NCBI RefSeq assembly: GCF_000208745.1 | Contig: NC_030858.1 | Coordinates: 11,474,454-11,538,453, forward strand | Length of the DNA stretch: 64,000 bases | Source: Theobroma cacao | Taxonomy: Eukaryota > Streptophyta > Magnoliopsida > Malvales > Malvaceae | Direction of reading: 5' to 3' | Shown here: one piece after another, positions 12,155-24,254 of the stretch | Position numbering within the stretch: the stretch's first letter is position 1 | Layout: the number at the start of each line of letters is the position of its first letter | Made by a program: the position numbers and the translations under genes | The notes under the pieces: generated by a model | Told to the model about the DNA's origin: nothing | What the model saw: the letters and a program-made list of their open reading frames with translations, nothing else | Databases searched by the model: none

Positions 12155-13320
12155 TATTGGCTCCATTAGTTTTTTATGATAATAAAACATTCTCATTCAT
12201 TTGTGTCTAATATTTCTACTTGAGTGTGCAGAACAAGAATTGTATGCCAATGATAAATAAATAATTCCATAGGACATATCAAAAAGGTGTATGAATCAGA
12301 AGCCATAACTAATTAACAAAACAGAAGCTCCTTAGTTGGATAAGGAAGGGTTAGTTAGTTAAGATTCAAATCAGAAATTGGCAGGCTCAAGAGTATTGAC
12401 GAACAGAAAAGACTTAGTCGACCAAGAAATGGGTTAGTCGACTAAGAGTCTACTGCCAGAAATCTGGACTTCAAGACAGAACCAACTTAATCGACCAAGA
12501 AGTAAGTTAGTCGACTAAGTGCTCACTGTCAGAAACTGGAAACAGAAAACAGAGACAACTTAGTCGACTAAGACATATGTTAGTCGACTAAGAGCATTCT
12601 GCCAGAAAATTTGAATTATGCACTAGAAGACAATTTAACGACCAGAACTGCAACAAAATTGTTTTCAATGGTCAAAAACTACCTAACACCTATCAGAGCC
12701 GATTTTTCAAGTAATTAAGAGGCTTTCAACGGCTAGAAATGCAATTAAGGCTTCCAAATCCAACAAAAGCTCAAAAACCAGCAAATACTCTCTACTCATT
12801 TACTGCACTCAACTCCTATCTTTGTAATTGTGATCTGCACTTCACTTTATACCACTTAGATCAACCTTGTGATTATAGGTACACTTTTATCACTTCTCTC
12901 CTTGTATTCTTAGAGTGAGCAAGTCACTCTAAGGGATTGATTCAAGCTAGAATTGCTTGATTGAGTATATGTTCTAACTTAGCCTTGAAAAGTTAAGTGT
13001 TGGGTTTTAGTTGATCTCAGTAAAAACTATTGTGAAAGGTTTTGGCTGAGCCTAGTAAAAGTCATGATAAAAACTTGGTGAAAGCTTGTGAATTTCACCA
13101 TTCATAGCGGATTTGTTTGAAAAATCCTTGATTGAACAATCAAGGTAGTGGATGTAGGTCTAAGACTGAACCACTCTAAATTCGGGTGTGTTGTCTATTC
13201 TGTTTTTATTTCATTTTCTTTCCTTCTTTTATCTTGCATTTGTTCCCACTTAGAGCCAATTTTAGAAAGAGCCAAATTGTGCTATTCATCCCCCTCTAGT
13301 ACATTTACTTGGGACCAACA
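12155..13320 (+). mobile_element. 3' LTR of Sirevirus-like copia copy 2
   Basis: 1166 bp from TATTGGCTCC (first bases mutated from TGTTGG) to GGGACCAACA. It shares the internal sequence of the LTRs at 4822-5888 and 6922-8019 (for example gtgctattca near the 3' end and the act-rich block before the R region). It contains the best-preserved palindrome array (12413-12600). It abuts a different copia RNase H fragment at 13321. Confidence 0.8.
12413..12600 (+). repeat. Triplicated 73 bp unit with paired palindromes in the LTR
   Basis: Three units start at 12413, 12486 and 12559, exactly 73 bp apart. Each carries a CTTAGTCGACYAAG-type palindrome and, 21 bp later, a second TTAGTCGACTAA. The two other LTRs of this family in the window carry two such units, so copy number varies. 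Sirevirus LTRs in maize are known to hold repeated palindromic motifs of different sequence; a regulatory role here is inference. Confidence 0.8.
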
Positions 13321-13327
13321 GAATGAA

Positions 13328-13545
13328 GCATCTAGCTCTTAACTGCCACTTTGTATGCTAACATGTTCAAAATAGACAACTTAAGGTCTTTTACATTCCA
13401 ACAAATGATCATTTTGCAGATGGACTCACCAAGCCTCTAGTTAAGCAAAGGTTTTTCCACTTACGGTCCAAGATTGGTGTCACCAATGGCTCCACCATGT
13501 TGCGGGGGCATATAAAGGACAACAAAAGGAAAGACAAGAAGTAAC
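13328..13545 (+). pseudogene. Copia RNase H C-terminal fragment (different lineage)
   Basis: Frame 1 shows the end of a copia RNase H, with NDHFADGLTKPLVKQRF followed by FHLRSKIGV, preceded by a degenerate HFV/QLKV stretch. This C-terminus differs from the DIFTKRL form of the Sirevirus-like element upstream, so it belongs to a separate copia insertion. Only about 70 codons are left, cut on the left by the LTR at 12155-13320. A polypurine-like tgcgggggca follows at 13501. Confidence 0.7.
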
Positions 13546-13790
13546 AGCACAACATTAACTCACCAGATTTTCTAGCATCAATGCAAATCACAAAATTAAT
13601 GACTTTAAGCATGAAATCTGCCAAAATCTGTCAAACATGAATTTGCCTTCATGAAATCTGCCTCACCATAATTCTCTGCAACCGTTATATAGAAATTGAT
13701 AATCACAAATTTGTATAAATAGATATGTATAACATTGTAAAGATTCAAGCTTCATAATACAAATACCTTTCCTTCTAGGTTGTTAGTGAA
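13510..13790 (+). mobile_element. Probable copia LTR remnant
   Basis: Follows the RNase H fragment and polypurine tract. It contains a typical compact LTR layout: TATA-like tataaatag near 13715 and a run to about 13790. The right end and a target duplication cannot be set by eye. The 71-residue minus-strand ORF here is not supported. Confidence 0.4.
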
Positions 13791-16040
13791 AAAGGGATTT
13801 TCAGCTTGGGAGGGGTGTATTTACCCAACTTATTTTCTAGACTTTCCCTCTTTTATGAAAATAGTGATGAAATCAGAATTTCAAATCTGAGAGAATAAAA
13901 ATAAAAAATTTAATATTTAAAAAGATGAAATTATAAATTTTTTAAAAAATGAAGAATAAATTTATAAATATTTAAAACAAAGCCAAGAAAAAGTTATAAA
14001 CTTTTGAAACTTTGTAGGGGCGGGTCCCTGCTAGCTCCCCCTCCCTCCACCTCTGAATGGGAAGGTCACCAATATCTTTATGTTGGGAAAGCAATCTTCC
14101 CATCAAAGTACCATACCAAAAGTGGTATGATCATTACATCCAATTAAATTCTCTGCAAAGTGCTTAACTTCCTGATACCGAACGGGACCTTAGGTCATTT
14201 GTACCTTGCAATGGTGGATTGGTTTTGGTTGACGGACCATTTGGGTTGTGAGAGATGAGAGGCCAGAGAGAGAAGGGAGAGAAAAAGAAACAAAGCGAAG
14301 AAGAAAGAAAAGAAGAAATAAGTTNAGAGAAAATAGTTAATTAGTAGATTAGGTAAAAAAAATGTTTTGATGCTTTTTTATTTTTTTTAATTTGTTGTAT
14401 TTATTCAACTCTTTCGTTTTTTTTGTTTTATTAAAAAAAATTTAAAATTAAATTATTGTTGTTAGAAATAGAGTAAATGAAAGATTTCGGTAATTGGTAA
14501 GTTAGTTGAAAAAAGCTTTGATTATTTTTCGGAGATAATAAATCATAAAAAATAAAATCAGTAATTGATTAAAGAAAAATTTCGTTAGTAATAGAATAAT
14601 GAACAAATTAAAAAGAATATATCAACAATAATATCACTAATATGAGTAAGGAAAAAAATAAAAATATGTAATTAATGTTAGTTACTTATATATAACTGTT
14701 GTGAATGATTTTAAATCCTAATTTATTTTATGTTATATTACAAATATAATATGCATATATATATATAAGTATTTATTTTAATTTATAAAATAAAATATGA
14801 ATATTTTTTAAAATAAATGAAAAGTTTATCAATTACACTTACAAGTACGTTTATGATAGAAAATTTGTAGTTTAATGAATTTTTTTTTGTTATATTTTTT
14901 TGTGAGTTTGTAGTTGCTTGTTGCTTGCATCAATTTTGTTTTGTTCTATTGAATAGGATAGAAAGAATAAGGCGTCTAGCATGACTAGGGATTCTTTGAA
15001 GAGAGATTTCCTCTTGTTTGCCTTTTCATAACTGCCTGATGTAACTGCTATATTTATATATTTGCGTTCTTCTCTTCCCACAGATGCGGATCTACGTTAG
15101 GAGAAAAGGGGACTATGTTTCTAAATTTAGACCAAATTGAGCATCATAAAGTTATTTTATATTGCCCCCAATATTAATTTGTTAACATTTTATTAATTTC
15201 TTTTATGATACTACTTTCATACATAATAATAATATTAATAGCCATTTTGCCTTGGCTCCCCAACCTAATCGATTCTGACTTCTCCCATCTCTGTTGTCTA
15301 CCGGTCTCTTTATCACCGCCACCCTTCATTCAGTACTGGACTTTTCCTTCATGTGCTCTTTATAAAGCAAAGGAATACTCAACTTTTCCTTTTCACTTTC
15401 TGTATAACTATGTACGTGCTCCTCTTTAATACACAGGCCTCCTTTTAATTGCTTTATTTATTTTGTGGTGGTCGGAGACACAGTTTATTTTCTCTCATTA
15501 AATTGGGGTGGTAAAATTTTTAAAGGACAAAAATTAAAAAAAAAAATTCAAGAGTACTATTATCTTGTTATAGTTAGTAATTAGGTTTGATGTTATTATT
15601 TAATGTTATCGTTTTCATGTGTTAAAAAAGTGTGTGATTACAATTAAATTATACGTTAATTAGATAATCGACAAAATGATAAATATATAGTGATTGGTTT
15701 AAACTTTAAAAGTGGTGGGGGAAAAGCATATGTTTTACTATCTTTTCATTTGATTGTTGTTTTGGTTAATTATTTAGTTTTCGGAAGTAAAAATAAAAAA
15801 GTAATGACTATATTTTAAACAAAAAGAAAAAAGAAATGACAATTACATATGTTAGCTCAATAAGTTAATATTAATTTATCATTTATATAAATGAATCAGA
15901 TAGTAAATATGTAAATTAATTTGCGAAATAGACTATTTATTTATTACAAAACTAAAATGCAGTTACATCAGTTAGTTGTAGGATTGATAGACTGTAAGCT
16001 ATTTATAGCCGCAAAGGGCCGTATTTTCCTGCGAATCTGT
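13791..16040. other. Intergenic spacer, no gene recognised
   Basis: AT-rich sequence with homopolymer runs and one N at 14325. A purine-rich stretch lies at 14250-14320 and TA-rich sequence at 14740-14790. Short ORFs at 14890-15081 and 15205-15429 have no recognisable motif. A possible transposon end (agatgcggatctacgt) lies near 15083 but no partner was found. Confidence 0.5.
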
Positions 16041-16092
16041 ACACGTCCACACGTTGATTAGTGAATGACACTTGCCAACTCCTACATATAAG
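16041..16092 (+). promoter_or_regulatory. Candidate promoter elements of the UGT gene
   Basis: About 260-310 bp before the start codon are two CACGT/ACACGT cores (16041-16055), a MYB-like gccaactcc (about 16073) and a TATA-like catataag (16085-16092). bHLH and MYB sites of this kind are common in flavonoid gene promoters. The assignment is by motif and position only; no transcript start can be seen. Confidence 0.3.
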
Positions 16093-16350
16093 AAAAAAGG
16101 ACAAATGCTTTTAAAACAAATAAATAAGATCAGCATCTACTACTACTACTACTTTTCCTCCTCAATCCCCTCAAAAAATTTTCCCCACCTCATGTTCTTT
16201 TTCATGATCGAATTCAGGTCCCCAACCTCACCATCTTAATGCTTGCTACCTAACTCAGTCCCTTTTGATCCATAAGTATTCCTTTTCATGTTCACAAGCT
16301 TGGACAACAAAAAGCCTATACATTTTGCAGATTAAAGGAAAAAGAAAACA

Positions 16351-19107
16351 ATGGAAAACTACAAGAATGCTTCCAAACACATAGCGGTACTGGCTTTCCC
16401 CTTCGGCACCCATGCAGCCCCTCTTCTCAGCATTATCCGTCAGCTATCGGCAGCTGTCCCGGGGACCATGTTTTCCTTCCTTAGCACGGAACAAGCGAAC
16501 AGCTCAACGTTTCCGAAAGATGGGAAACTTGACAATGTTAGGCCCTTTAACGTCTGGGATGGATTGCCGGAGGGCTATAGCTTTAAGGGCAATCCTCATG
16601 AGCCCGTGGAATATTTCATAAAGGCGTTACCGGGGAACTTTAGGAGGGCGATAGATGCACTTGTGGCTGAAACAGGGAAGCGTATTGATTGTCTGATAAC
16701 AGATGCATTTTATTGGTTTGGGGGTGATATTGCAGATGAATTGAATGTCCCTTGGGTGGCGCTTTGGACGGCTGGCCCTCGGGCACTCTTGGTTCACGTC
16801 CAGACCGATGTTATTCGCCAGCATGTAGGGATCAACGGTAAGGATATTTAATTTCTCTTTTAGTGTATGCTTAAGAGTATGGTTAAAGTGATTTATTTAA
16901 ACTGAATCAAGCTATACCTACCATTCTTAATTTGTTCACTTTTACATTTTTGCACCTCTCCAATTTAAGTTGTTCAAATTCATGTGGTTAACAAAAAATT
17001 ACTTCCTCTTCTCTAGGATCACAAGGACTGTTTTATAGGCTACTTGACAATTAGCTAGCTTTTCTTTCGGATCTCTTTGACTTTATTTTCCCACTTTACC
17101 CATGAAAGAGAAGTAGTAAATAAGCACCGACTAATTTGTCCTACATTTATTGTCCCATATAATTATGCTCTAAGAGACACAATGATATAGCTTGTTATAA
17201 ATAAAATATTAAGGACAGTTATTTTATGTGTCTACCAAATATAGTGTCGAAGATTAAATGTAGTATCTTCTTCATTAGCATTTTTATAGAAATTTGTTTC
17301 ATACAACCTCAAATGCCAGTTAATTTCAACGAGTGCATAAATTTTGCACAATTAGTCTATGACTTTTTTTAAATGTTTTATTTTTATCTGTAACTTACAA
17401 CATTTTGATTTCTTTTTACTTGTAATTTCTTAAATTTGTTTTAATTCTCTCCATTTTTTAAAACGTTACTAAAATATGAATGGAATTTGTCAAATATCTG
17501 ATTATCAAAGCACCACATGTCAAATTTCATCCACGTTCTAATGCTCTATTTTTTGGATGGACGGTTTTAAATAAATTCAAAATTTTACAAATATAAAAAT
17601 CGAGTTTTTTTTTTTTTGGATTGCGAGTGAAAATAAAACATTACTAAAATTATGAGTTAATGATACAATTTATTCTGATTTCGATAGCCTCTAGGTGGAG
17701 TTAATGTAGAATTGAAAAGTAAATTAAGTTTCGTGGAATATGCCTTTGGGATGCGGCGTGCTTTTAGTTTATTGGTGGAGGGGCCTAATAAAATAGTGGT
17801 TTGTGTGTCACAAGTTCAACTACAAATAGTTGAACCATCACTTGCTGTAAAAGTTTTTAAGCTATTACGAAGTGATTCAATTTTTATAATCACATTTAAT
17901 ATGCTTTGGCAAGTTAGATTGATGGTTAAATACTTATGCACATTAACCCTTATCTAGAAGAAATATACAAGCTAAAATCAATTTAAATAGTTTTAAACAC
18001 AAGAATCGGTGGATGAGAAATTTGAGTAAAGAATTAATGGGAATGGTGATTTACCAAAGCTTATTCTTGAGATTTTTTTCCTTTGATATCCATGTAGTCC
18101 TCTACGTATTTTCCCTGAGATTTGAAGAATTTTATCGTAAGATAAAATCTAGTTTTCCTTTTAACTTAATTTTATCATGATGTACTTTATTTTCAATGTA
18201 CGTTGTTATCATCGCAGCTCCTGAAGACAAAGCACTTGATTTTCTTCAAGATTTTTCTGCTTTACGTGCTGCTGACTTACCCGATGGAATAATCTCCGGA
18301 AGCTTCGATGCTCCAATTCCAGCATTGTTGCACAAAATGGGACTGGCGCTGTCACGCGCTACTGCAATTACCGCAAATTCATACGAAGACTTGGACAATA
18401 CAGTCGTGAACATGCTCAAATCAAGTTTCAAAAAGTTTCTCAACGTTGGTCCCTTCAATCTGGTATCAGTTCCCCCGATGGATGACACACATGGCTGCTT
18501 GGATTGGTTGAACAAGCATGAGCCAGCATCAGTTGTATACATCAGCTTTGGAAGCGTCATAAGCCCACCACCCCACGAGCTAGCAGTGTTATCTGAAGCC
18601 TTGGAGGAAAGTGATTTGCCATACCTTTGGTCTTTCAGGGGAAATCCTGAGCAGCAATTGCCACGAGGATTCCTGGAAAGAACGAGCTCGAAAGGGAAGA
18701 TAGTTCCATGGGCTCCCCAGCTGAAACTTCTACAACATCCGTCAGTTGGGGTTTTTGTAACTCACGGAGGATGGAATTCAGTATTGGAAAGTATCATTGG
18801 AGGTGTGCCTATGATTTTCAGACCATTTTTTGGAGATCAAAGACTGAATACTCGGACTGTTGAAGCTGTATGGGGATTTGGTTTGGGGTTAGAGGGTGGA
18901 ACTTTCACAAAAGACGGAACTATTAAAGCACTCAAGTTCATATTGTCGACAGAAGAAGGGAAGAGAATGAGAGAGAAAATTGGAGTCCAGAAAGAGCTTG
19001 CTTTCAAGGCAGTTCAGCCGAATGGTAGCTCTATTGAAAATTTCAAAACACTGGTAAAAATTGTCACTACGACTTCTCGCGCCGAATGGCAGCACTCAAT
19101 TAATTAA
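16351..19107 (+). CDS. UGT78-type flavonoid/anthocyanidin 3-O-glycosyltransferase (two exons)
   Basis: Family-1 glycosyltransferases of this group move a sugar from a UDP-sugar to the 3-hydroxyl of flavonols or anthocyanidins in the cytosol. Exon 1 is 16351-16837 and exon 2 is 18218-19107, with a GT-AG, phase-1 intron. Together they give 1377 bp, 458 residues, the usual family length. His21 (FGTHAAPLL) and Asp118 (LITDAF) match the catalytic pair of grape VvGT1, and Thr140 lies in WTAGP. The 44-residue PSPG sugar-donor box runs exactly from Trp327 to Gln370. The final Gln is usual for UDP-glucose users but does not prove it. Odd point: HGGWNS (Gly346) replaces the common HCGWNS. The start is the first ATG after a purine-rich leader and gives a normal N-terminus. 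No damage seen. Substrate within the flavonoids is not settled. Confidence 0.92.
16838..18217 (+). other. Intron of the UGT gene
   Basis: 1380 bp, donor g|gtaagg and acceptor atcgcag|ct, phase 1. The position, after the HVGIN residues near the end of the N-terminal domain, agrees with the single intron of UGT78 genes. It is AT-rich. The ORF at 17712-17957 has no recognisable content. Confidence 0.88.
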
Positions 19108-19776
19108 GTGCTAGAATAAGAATAATCTCTAGAGTCTGTCACTCGTCAAACATGAACATGATGCTGTTGGGTTCTATTTGTGATTATTTATTTCTTTGAG
19201 GTGGAGTTTGATATATATCTTATCAATTTTATTTTCTTTCTTATGTTCTCTTAATTTTTTCGTTTTATTATATATGTATAAAATGAAAACATACGTTTGG
19301 CTCTAAATACTATTTGTTAAGACGTGAGAAAATTTTGAAAAAATAGCAGACATGGGCAAGTAGCTTGAAGCATGAGATTTGCGGTTCAAGCAACTTGTCT
19401 TAATTCTAAATTTTTGAGAGAAAAAACTGACAGTGCCAAAATATTGAAAAAACAAAACGAATTTGAAATTTTTGCTTTTTGGTTCCGTTCTTTTTCTTTA
19501 ATAAAAAAAAAGCCTTCTTTTTTTTTTTTACTTAAAAACATGATGATAATAAAAACAGAAAAAAAGATTTACACGTTTAGGTAGATCACATCATCTTGTC
19601 TCCTTCACGACGTTATGAATTGAGAAAAATTTATATATGAAATGAAAATTTATATATCACAATAACCATTTTACAAGTACAAGTATTACATTAAATCTTT
19701 TCTTAAGTACAAAGTTGAATAAGATTTATCCCTTTTACAGCTAGTAAAAAGTCATTCACATCAATAATAAAAAGAT
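19108..19776 (+). other. UGT 3' region and spacer
   Basis: Contains the presumed 3' UTR (AATAAG-like tracts at about 19114-19125) and AT-rich spacer. The 70-residue ORF at 19372-19584 is homopolymer-driven and is not supported. Confidence 0.45.
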
Positions 19777-20220
19777 GGGTAATATACTCCCACACTTTTA
19801 AATTTTTAATCAAAATTTTAAACGGGTTCATTAGTTTTTTAAATTAACACTCCATCCTAAAAAATATCTTCTACTAGACACATAAGTCCACTTGTTAGTC
19901 CACCATTAGTGTTTCTATGAGTTTGATGATGTGACAATATTAAAATGATAATTTCACTCTTTATTAATTTTAAAAGTTACTACTATATAATTTTTATTAA
20001 TTTAAAAAAATAGGAGAGCATCAGCCATCGGTGCTCCCTTTTTTTTCAAAAAAAATATAATAATAATTTTTTAAATTAATAAAAAAAAAAGGCATTTTAG
20101 TCCTTCCATAATTTTTGTTAATAGTGTTTATACTTTTTGGAGCGAAGTGTCTATTTCAAAAACTAATGGATTTGTTTGAAATTTCAATTAAAACTTAAAA
20201 GTGTGGGGGTATTTTACCCT
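19777..20220. mobile_element. MITE with ~80 bp terminal inverted repeats
   Basis: 444 bp. The left end (gggtaatatactcccacact...) and the reverse complement of the right end (agggtaaaatacccccacac...) match over roughly 80 bp with scattered differences. The flanks are aaaaagat and aaaatgat, an 8 bp near-match (7/8) that fits a hAT-type duplication. The middle contains a small hairpin, gagca...tgctc (about 20013-20036). No coding sequence. Confidence 0.7.
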
Positions 20221-20559
20221 AAAATGATAATACTTTCATTTTTTTATTTTTTACAAGATTTACAAAATATATTAGTATATTGAACATTAAATTTTTAATA
20301 CTTAATAAATATGATATTGCTCAATGGTTTTTAATGTCAAAAAGTAAAACAAACTATAGAAATAAAATTGAATTGTAAAAGAGTAAGAGTATTAACATTT
20401 CCAAAATGTTAGAAGACATAATCTTGAAAATCTAAAAAAGAAAAATAGACCAAAAAAATGTTGAAGTAATAGTTTTATGGAATAATGGAATGCTCTCATC
20501 ATCATCATCATTCATGTCAATTTAATTTGTTATACGGCTCACTTTGTTGAAAAAACAAC

Positions 20560-23121
20560 CTTACATGAACATATAAATTTGTTATAGTTTGAGCAGAATT
20601 CAGTGGCTGCACGTTTACACTTACTATGAAGACAATGAAATCACACTAGACGAACCATGTAAAATTTCAATTTCTTACAAAGCAAATAAGCAAACATGGA
20701 TATTTGTACCTTATTGCTCTCATGGTGTGCTTATAGGGGAGTAAATCGGTTTGGAACTCTTCACATGAACACGTCTTGGTGGACAAGTTTACGACTTTGT
20801 CCTTGCTCCCACTAATAACTTGGAACTTTACTCAATCAATTGCTTATGTAAAAAAGTGACATGCTTCATTGAACTGTGTGTTCAACAAATCGATAGCCCA
20901 AGGGCTAAAAGGCGTGGTCAAATTCAGGGCCTTTTTGTGTTGGTAATGGAACCAGCATTGGAACATGCCTCTAATGCACTCCATCAAGACTGTGATTGGC
21001 ATTTTTCTTGCCTGCCTCAAACACAAGTTAATACATTCCATAATGTTGGATATCATGAGTTTGTAGCACCTTACCGGTGACCGTGAACGTGCCCATCTCT
21101 TAAGGTGTAATTTCACAAGGTGGTCGTAAACATCCTTACAAAGCTGTTTCAGCTGATTCATATGTCTGTTGAAATTGGTGACCCCGTAGCAGTTGGTTGC
21201 GAAGGTGAAAATCGTTGTAACATCTTCGTGTTTGAAATTGTCTTTTACGTTTTTTCCCAAATGGTAATCGCATAAACCATGGTGTGCGTCGTGGCACACT
21301 TTCTCAATTGTTTTCTTAATGCCAAGATGCTAATCAGAAATGAATATTGCATTTTCAGGACAACCAATCGCATGACGCAATTGGGTAAGAAATCATGACC
21401 ACGACTCTTTGTCCTCAACGTGGCTAATGCCAAATGTAACCAAATATATTTACTTATTGGCATCTTTACAAACAACAACAAACAGAATATCCATAAATCT
21501 GCCTTTCAGATGTGTGGCATTATTAGCAACTACAAGCCACATTGCAGCCTTGAATCTTCGAATACATGCCCCATAAGCCTAAAAATAATATTTGAATTGT
21601 TATTCCTGATCGATAGCCACAACTATGACTGTATCGAGATTTTCACATTCCAACATATGAAAATATGAGGGTATGAGTTGGAATGACTCCTCTAGGGACT
21701 AAAAACAATACTATTCACATACTCCTTCGCTTGATAAGCCTTACCATACAAGCATTGCAATCCCCACTTGTGATTCATCTCTTCCATTATTTTCTTAAGT
21801 CTCAATGATGTTACATTATTTCCTTGCAACTTGAGGGACATAAAGTCACCAATTAACCTCATGCTCGTTGTTCAGTACCCACCTTGCAAACCATCAACAA
21901 TACACGTGTATACCTTATGGAACATGCAAACTTGCCAATAATCTCCTTCAAGTAACTTTGTTGCACACACAGCGAACTTGCATGCCTTGTCTTTACAAGC
22001 AATCTCAAAATGAGCATGACATGACTTTTAAACTCTAATCTTGGAATGCTCTTTTAGTGCCAACATATTCAAAGCTCATTTCAATTCGGCCTTGGATGGA
22101 AACACTTTTTTGCAATATAAGTGGTCATCGCTTAATCTAGACTCCTCGATGGCAACGTTTTGAAAGGAGATCATATCTGCACCTAGAATAATCCATTGAT
22201 GAAATGCCCCTACATTTACCCTTTCCTAATCATTGTGATCGAGTGAACGAATCCCGTTGTCACCAGCGATGGCATTGTCGTAAATAGAGTCATTGTAGTG
22301 AACATTTTCTAAGACAATAGTTGTGGCATGGTCATCACACTGAACATCTTCTAAGACAATAGTTGTAGCGTGTTCTGTACTGTCATCCGCATGATTGCAA
22401 TTCAAAATGTCATTATCATCACCCCTATCCTCCTTTGAACAATCATCATGCCGCTAACGTAATCGTCATCATTCCAATCAGCAATGTCATCCTCTGCATA
22501 GTCATCATCCATCTAATCAGATGCATCATCATCACTCACGACCGTCACAATATCTTTTGCAAATGGCAATGGACCCAATGCATTCTCAAGCGACGATTGC
22601 ATTTGTTGGCAAGAACGAAGCTTTTGGTTCGATGCACATATCATAATTGTGCAAACAACATTTGCAGACACCTTATGTGTGTACCGGACTGCTCAAACTC
22701 ATGTGCATATGTCAATGGTGATTGGCATTGTTGTTAGTTAGGGACTACATGGTGTGGTATGTTTGAAGTATAAATCTGATTTAGGTAATTACTATGTTGG
22801 AAAGCACCATCATGTGGCATAACATTTGCATTTCATTCTTTAATTGTCACAAACACTACAATTACCCTCTCATCTCACAGAATACTTGCTAAATCTTCAT
22901 CGTCCCTGATAACTTTGTATGAAACCCTTGTGACATGACTGAACAATGTATGTAGGTCGATTTCATGATTTTGTGAGTTTACCCCAACAACATCTTCAAC
23001 TAGCTTTATTAAGCCTGAACGATAAATCAGTCTTAACACCTTTCACTCGTGTCTCACCACTCTTGTAAGTGTCATCGACCCCATGACCACCGTACGTAAT
23101 CTTAAGCTTAACATTTGACAT
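20560..23121 (-). pseudogene. MULE (Mutator-like) transposase pseudogene
   Basis: Read on the minus strand from an ATG at 23119-23121. A PB1-like N-terminal domain (MSNVKLKITYGG, then after a frameshift KLVEDVVGVNSQNHEI) is followed by a region with only traces of homology (22900-22200) and the MuDR DNA-binding-type domain near 22150-21900 (FPSKAELK, CKDKACKFAV). The catalytic block follows with SWSWFLTQLR, FISDQHLGI, CHDAHHGLCDYHLGKN and KWARSRSPVR-like ...KRWARSRSPVR. Near 20780-20720 a SWIM zinc finger appears as CSCEEFQ...KH with its third Cys changed to Tyr. Frameshifts and stops break it throughout. Exact transposon ends were not found. Family assignment is firm; the element is inactive. 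Confidence 0.85.
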
Positions 23122-23204
23122 GCTATTGAAATTTAATAGAAAATAAGTATCATAATTAATCAATTTATCAAAACAAACATATGTAATCATAAGCTTCAAT
23201 CAAT

Positions 23205-23590
23205 TTGTCAAGCAATACCTAATAAACCAGTCACGTAATACCTAACAAATCAATTACTTAATGCCTAACAAACCATTCATGCAATGCCTAAAAATCAGTC
23301 CCGTAACCCCTATAACCTAGTCACGTAATGCCTAAAAATCAACCCTTATAATGTCTCGAAACGCCTACATCTCACAATGCCTAAAAACCAATCACGTAAT
23401 GCTTACAACCCAATCACGTAATGCTTAAAATCCAATCTCACAATGCCTCAATCACGCAATGCCTACAATCCAATCACACAATCTCTTAAAACTAGTTTCA
23501 CAATGCCTACAAACTAGTGACGCAATGCTTAAAAACCTTTCTCCTATGCTTAGAAACCAATGACTCAGTGCTTAAAAACCAGTAATGCAA
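23205..23590. repeat. Degenerate 21-22 bp tandem array beside the MULE start
   Basis: About 17 imperfect copies of a unit like ccaatcacgtaatgcctaaaa lie just upstream of the transposase start codon. Units vary by several bases and spacing is uneven, so it is an old array. It may be subterminal sequence of the MULE. It is not a CRISPR array: there are no constant repeats with unique spacers. Confidence 0.7.
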
Positions 23591-24254
23591 CCTAATAACT
23601 AATTGATTTCCCTACCACAGCCAAGTTTAAGTTGCCAAAGTCATACAAATTTTTAATTTACAGATATGTCTAATCAATTTCAACCCGTCAACTTGGGGAT
23701 TCTATTCTATGAATATAAACCCCTAAACACATATCTGGATGTCATCTCTACTTTTTGGGATGGCGAGATAAATAATACTTGGCAAGAGACAGAAAAGGGG
23801 ATGGCGAGAGAGAGCTAGGAGAAAAAGTTGGATGGCGAGATAAACAATAATTTTAGAATTTTTTTCGAGATGATGAGATAGAGAAAATCAAGACCATTTA
23901 ACTTGGAGTTTGTTTGAAATTGTTTAAAGGATATTGTTGTCAAGTTATGCCAAAAATTGGGTAAAAATAGTAAAAATTATTATAAGGGTCATTTTTTAAT
24001 TGGACTTATGAGAAGTGTTATTTTTCACAATTGTCTCAATTTGGTTACTACACATGGAAAGCTTGAAAAACAAACTGAAAAGTTGACATTTTTCGCATGT
24101 TCTACGGGAAACCAACAATGAAGTTGATACCTTAGCAAAACTGGGAGTGCATTACTAGAAATATTTCCATGACCAACAAAGATCCCAAGACCAGTAAAAA
24201 TTCTTGTGTCACTGTGTTACTTTTTGGAATGAAAGGCTGAAGTATAAATTGAAG
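23591..24254. other. Spacer with short direct repeats, no gene seen
   Basis: Contains three loose repeats of gatggcgaga (about 23759-23850) and otherwise AT-rich sequence. No coding potential. It may include the outer part of the MULE. Confidence 0.4.

Noticed and set aside
20820..21080. + strand ORF of 86 residues
   Set aside because: Antisense shadow of the MULE transposase on the minus strand.
23205..23590. Possible CRISPR-like repeat array
   Set aside because: Plant nuclear context, degenerate contiguous 21-22 bp units without spacers: an old minisatellite.
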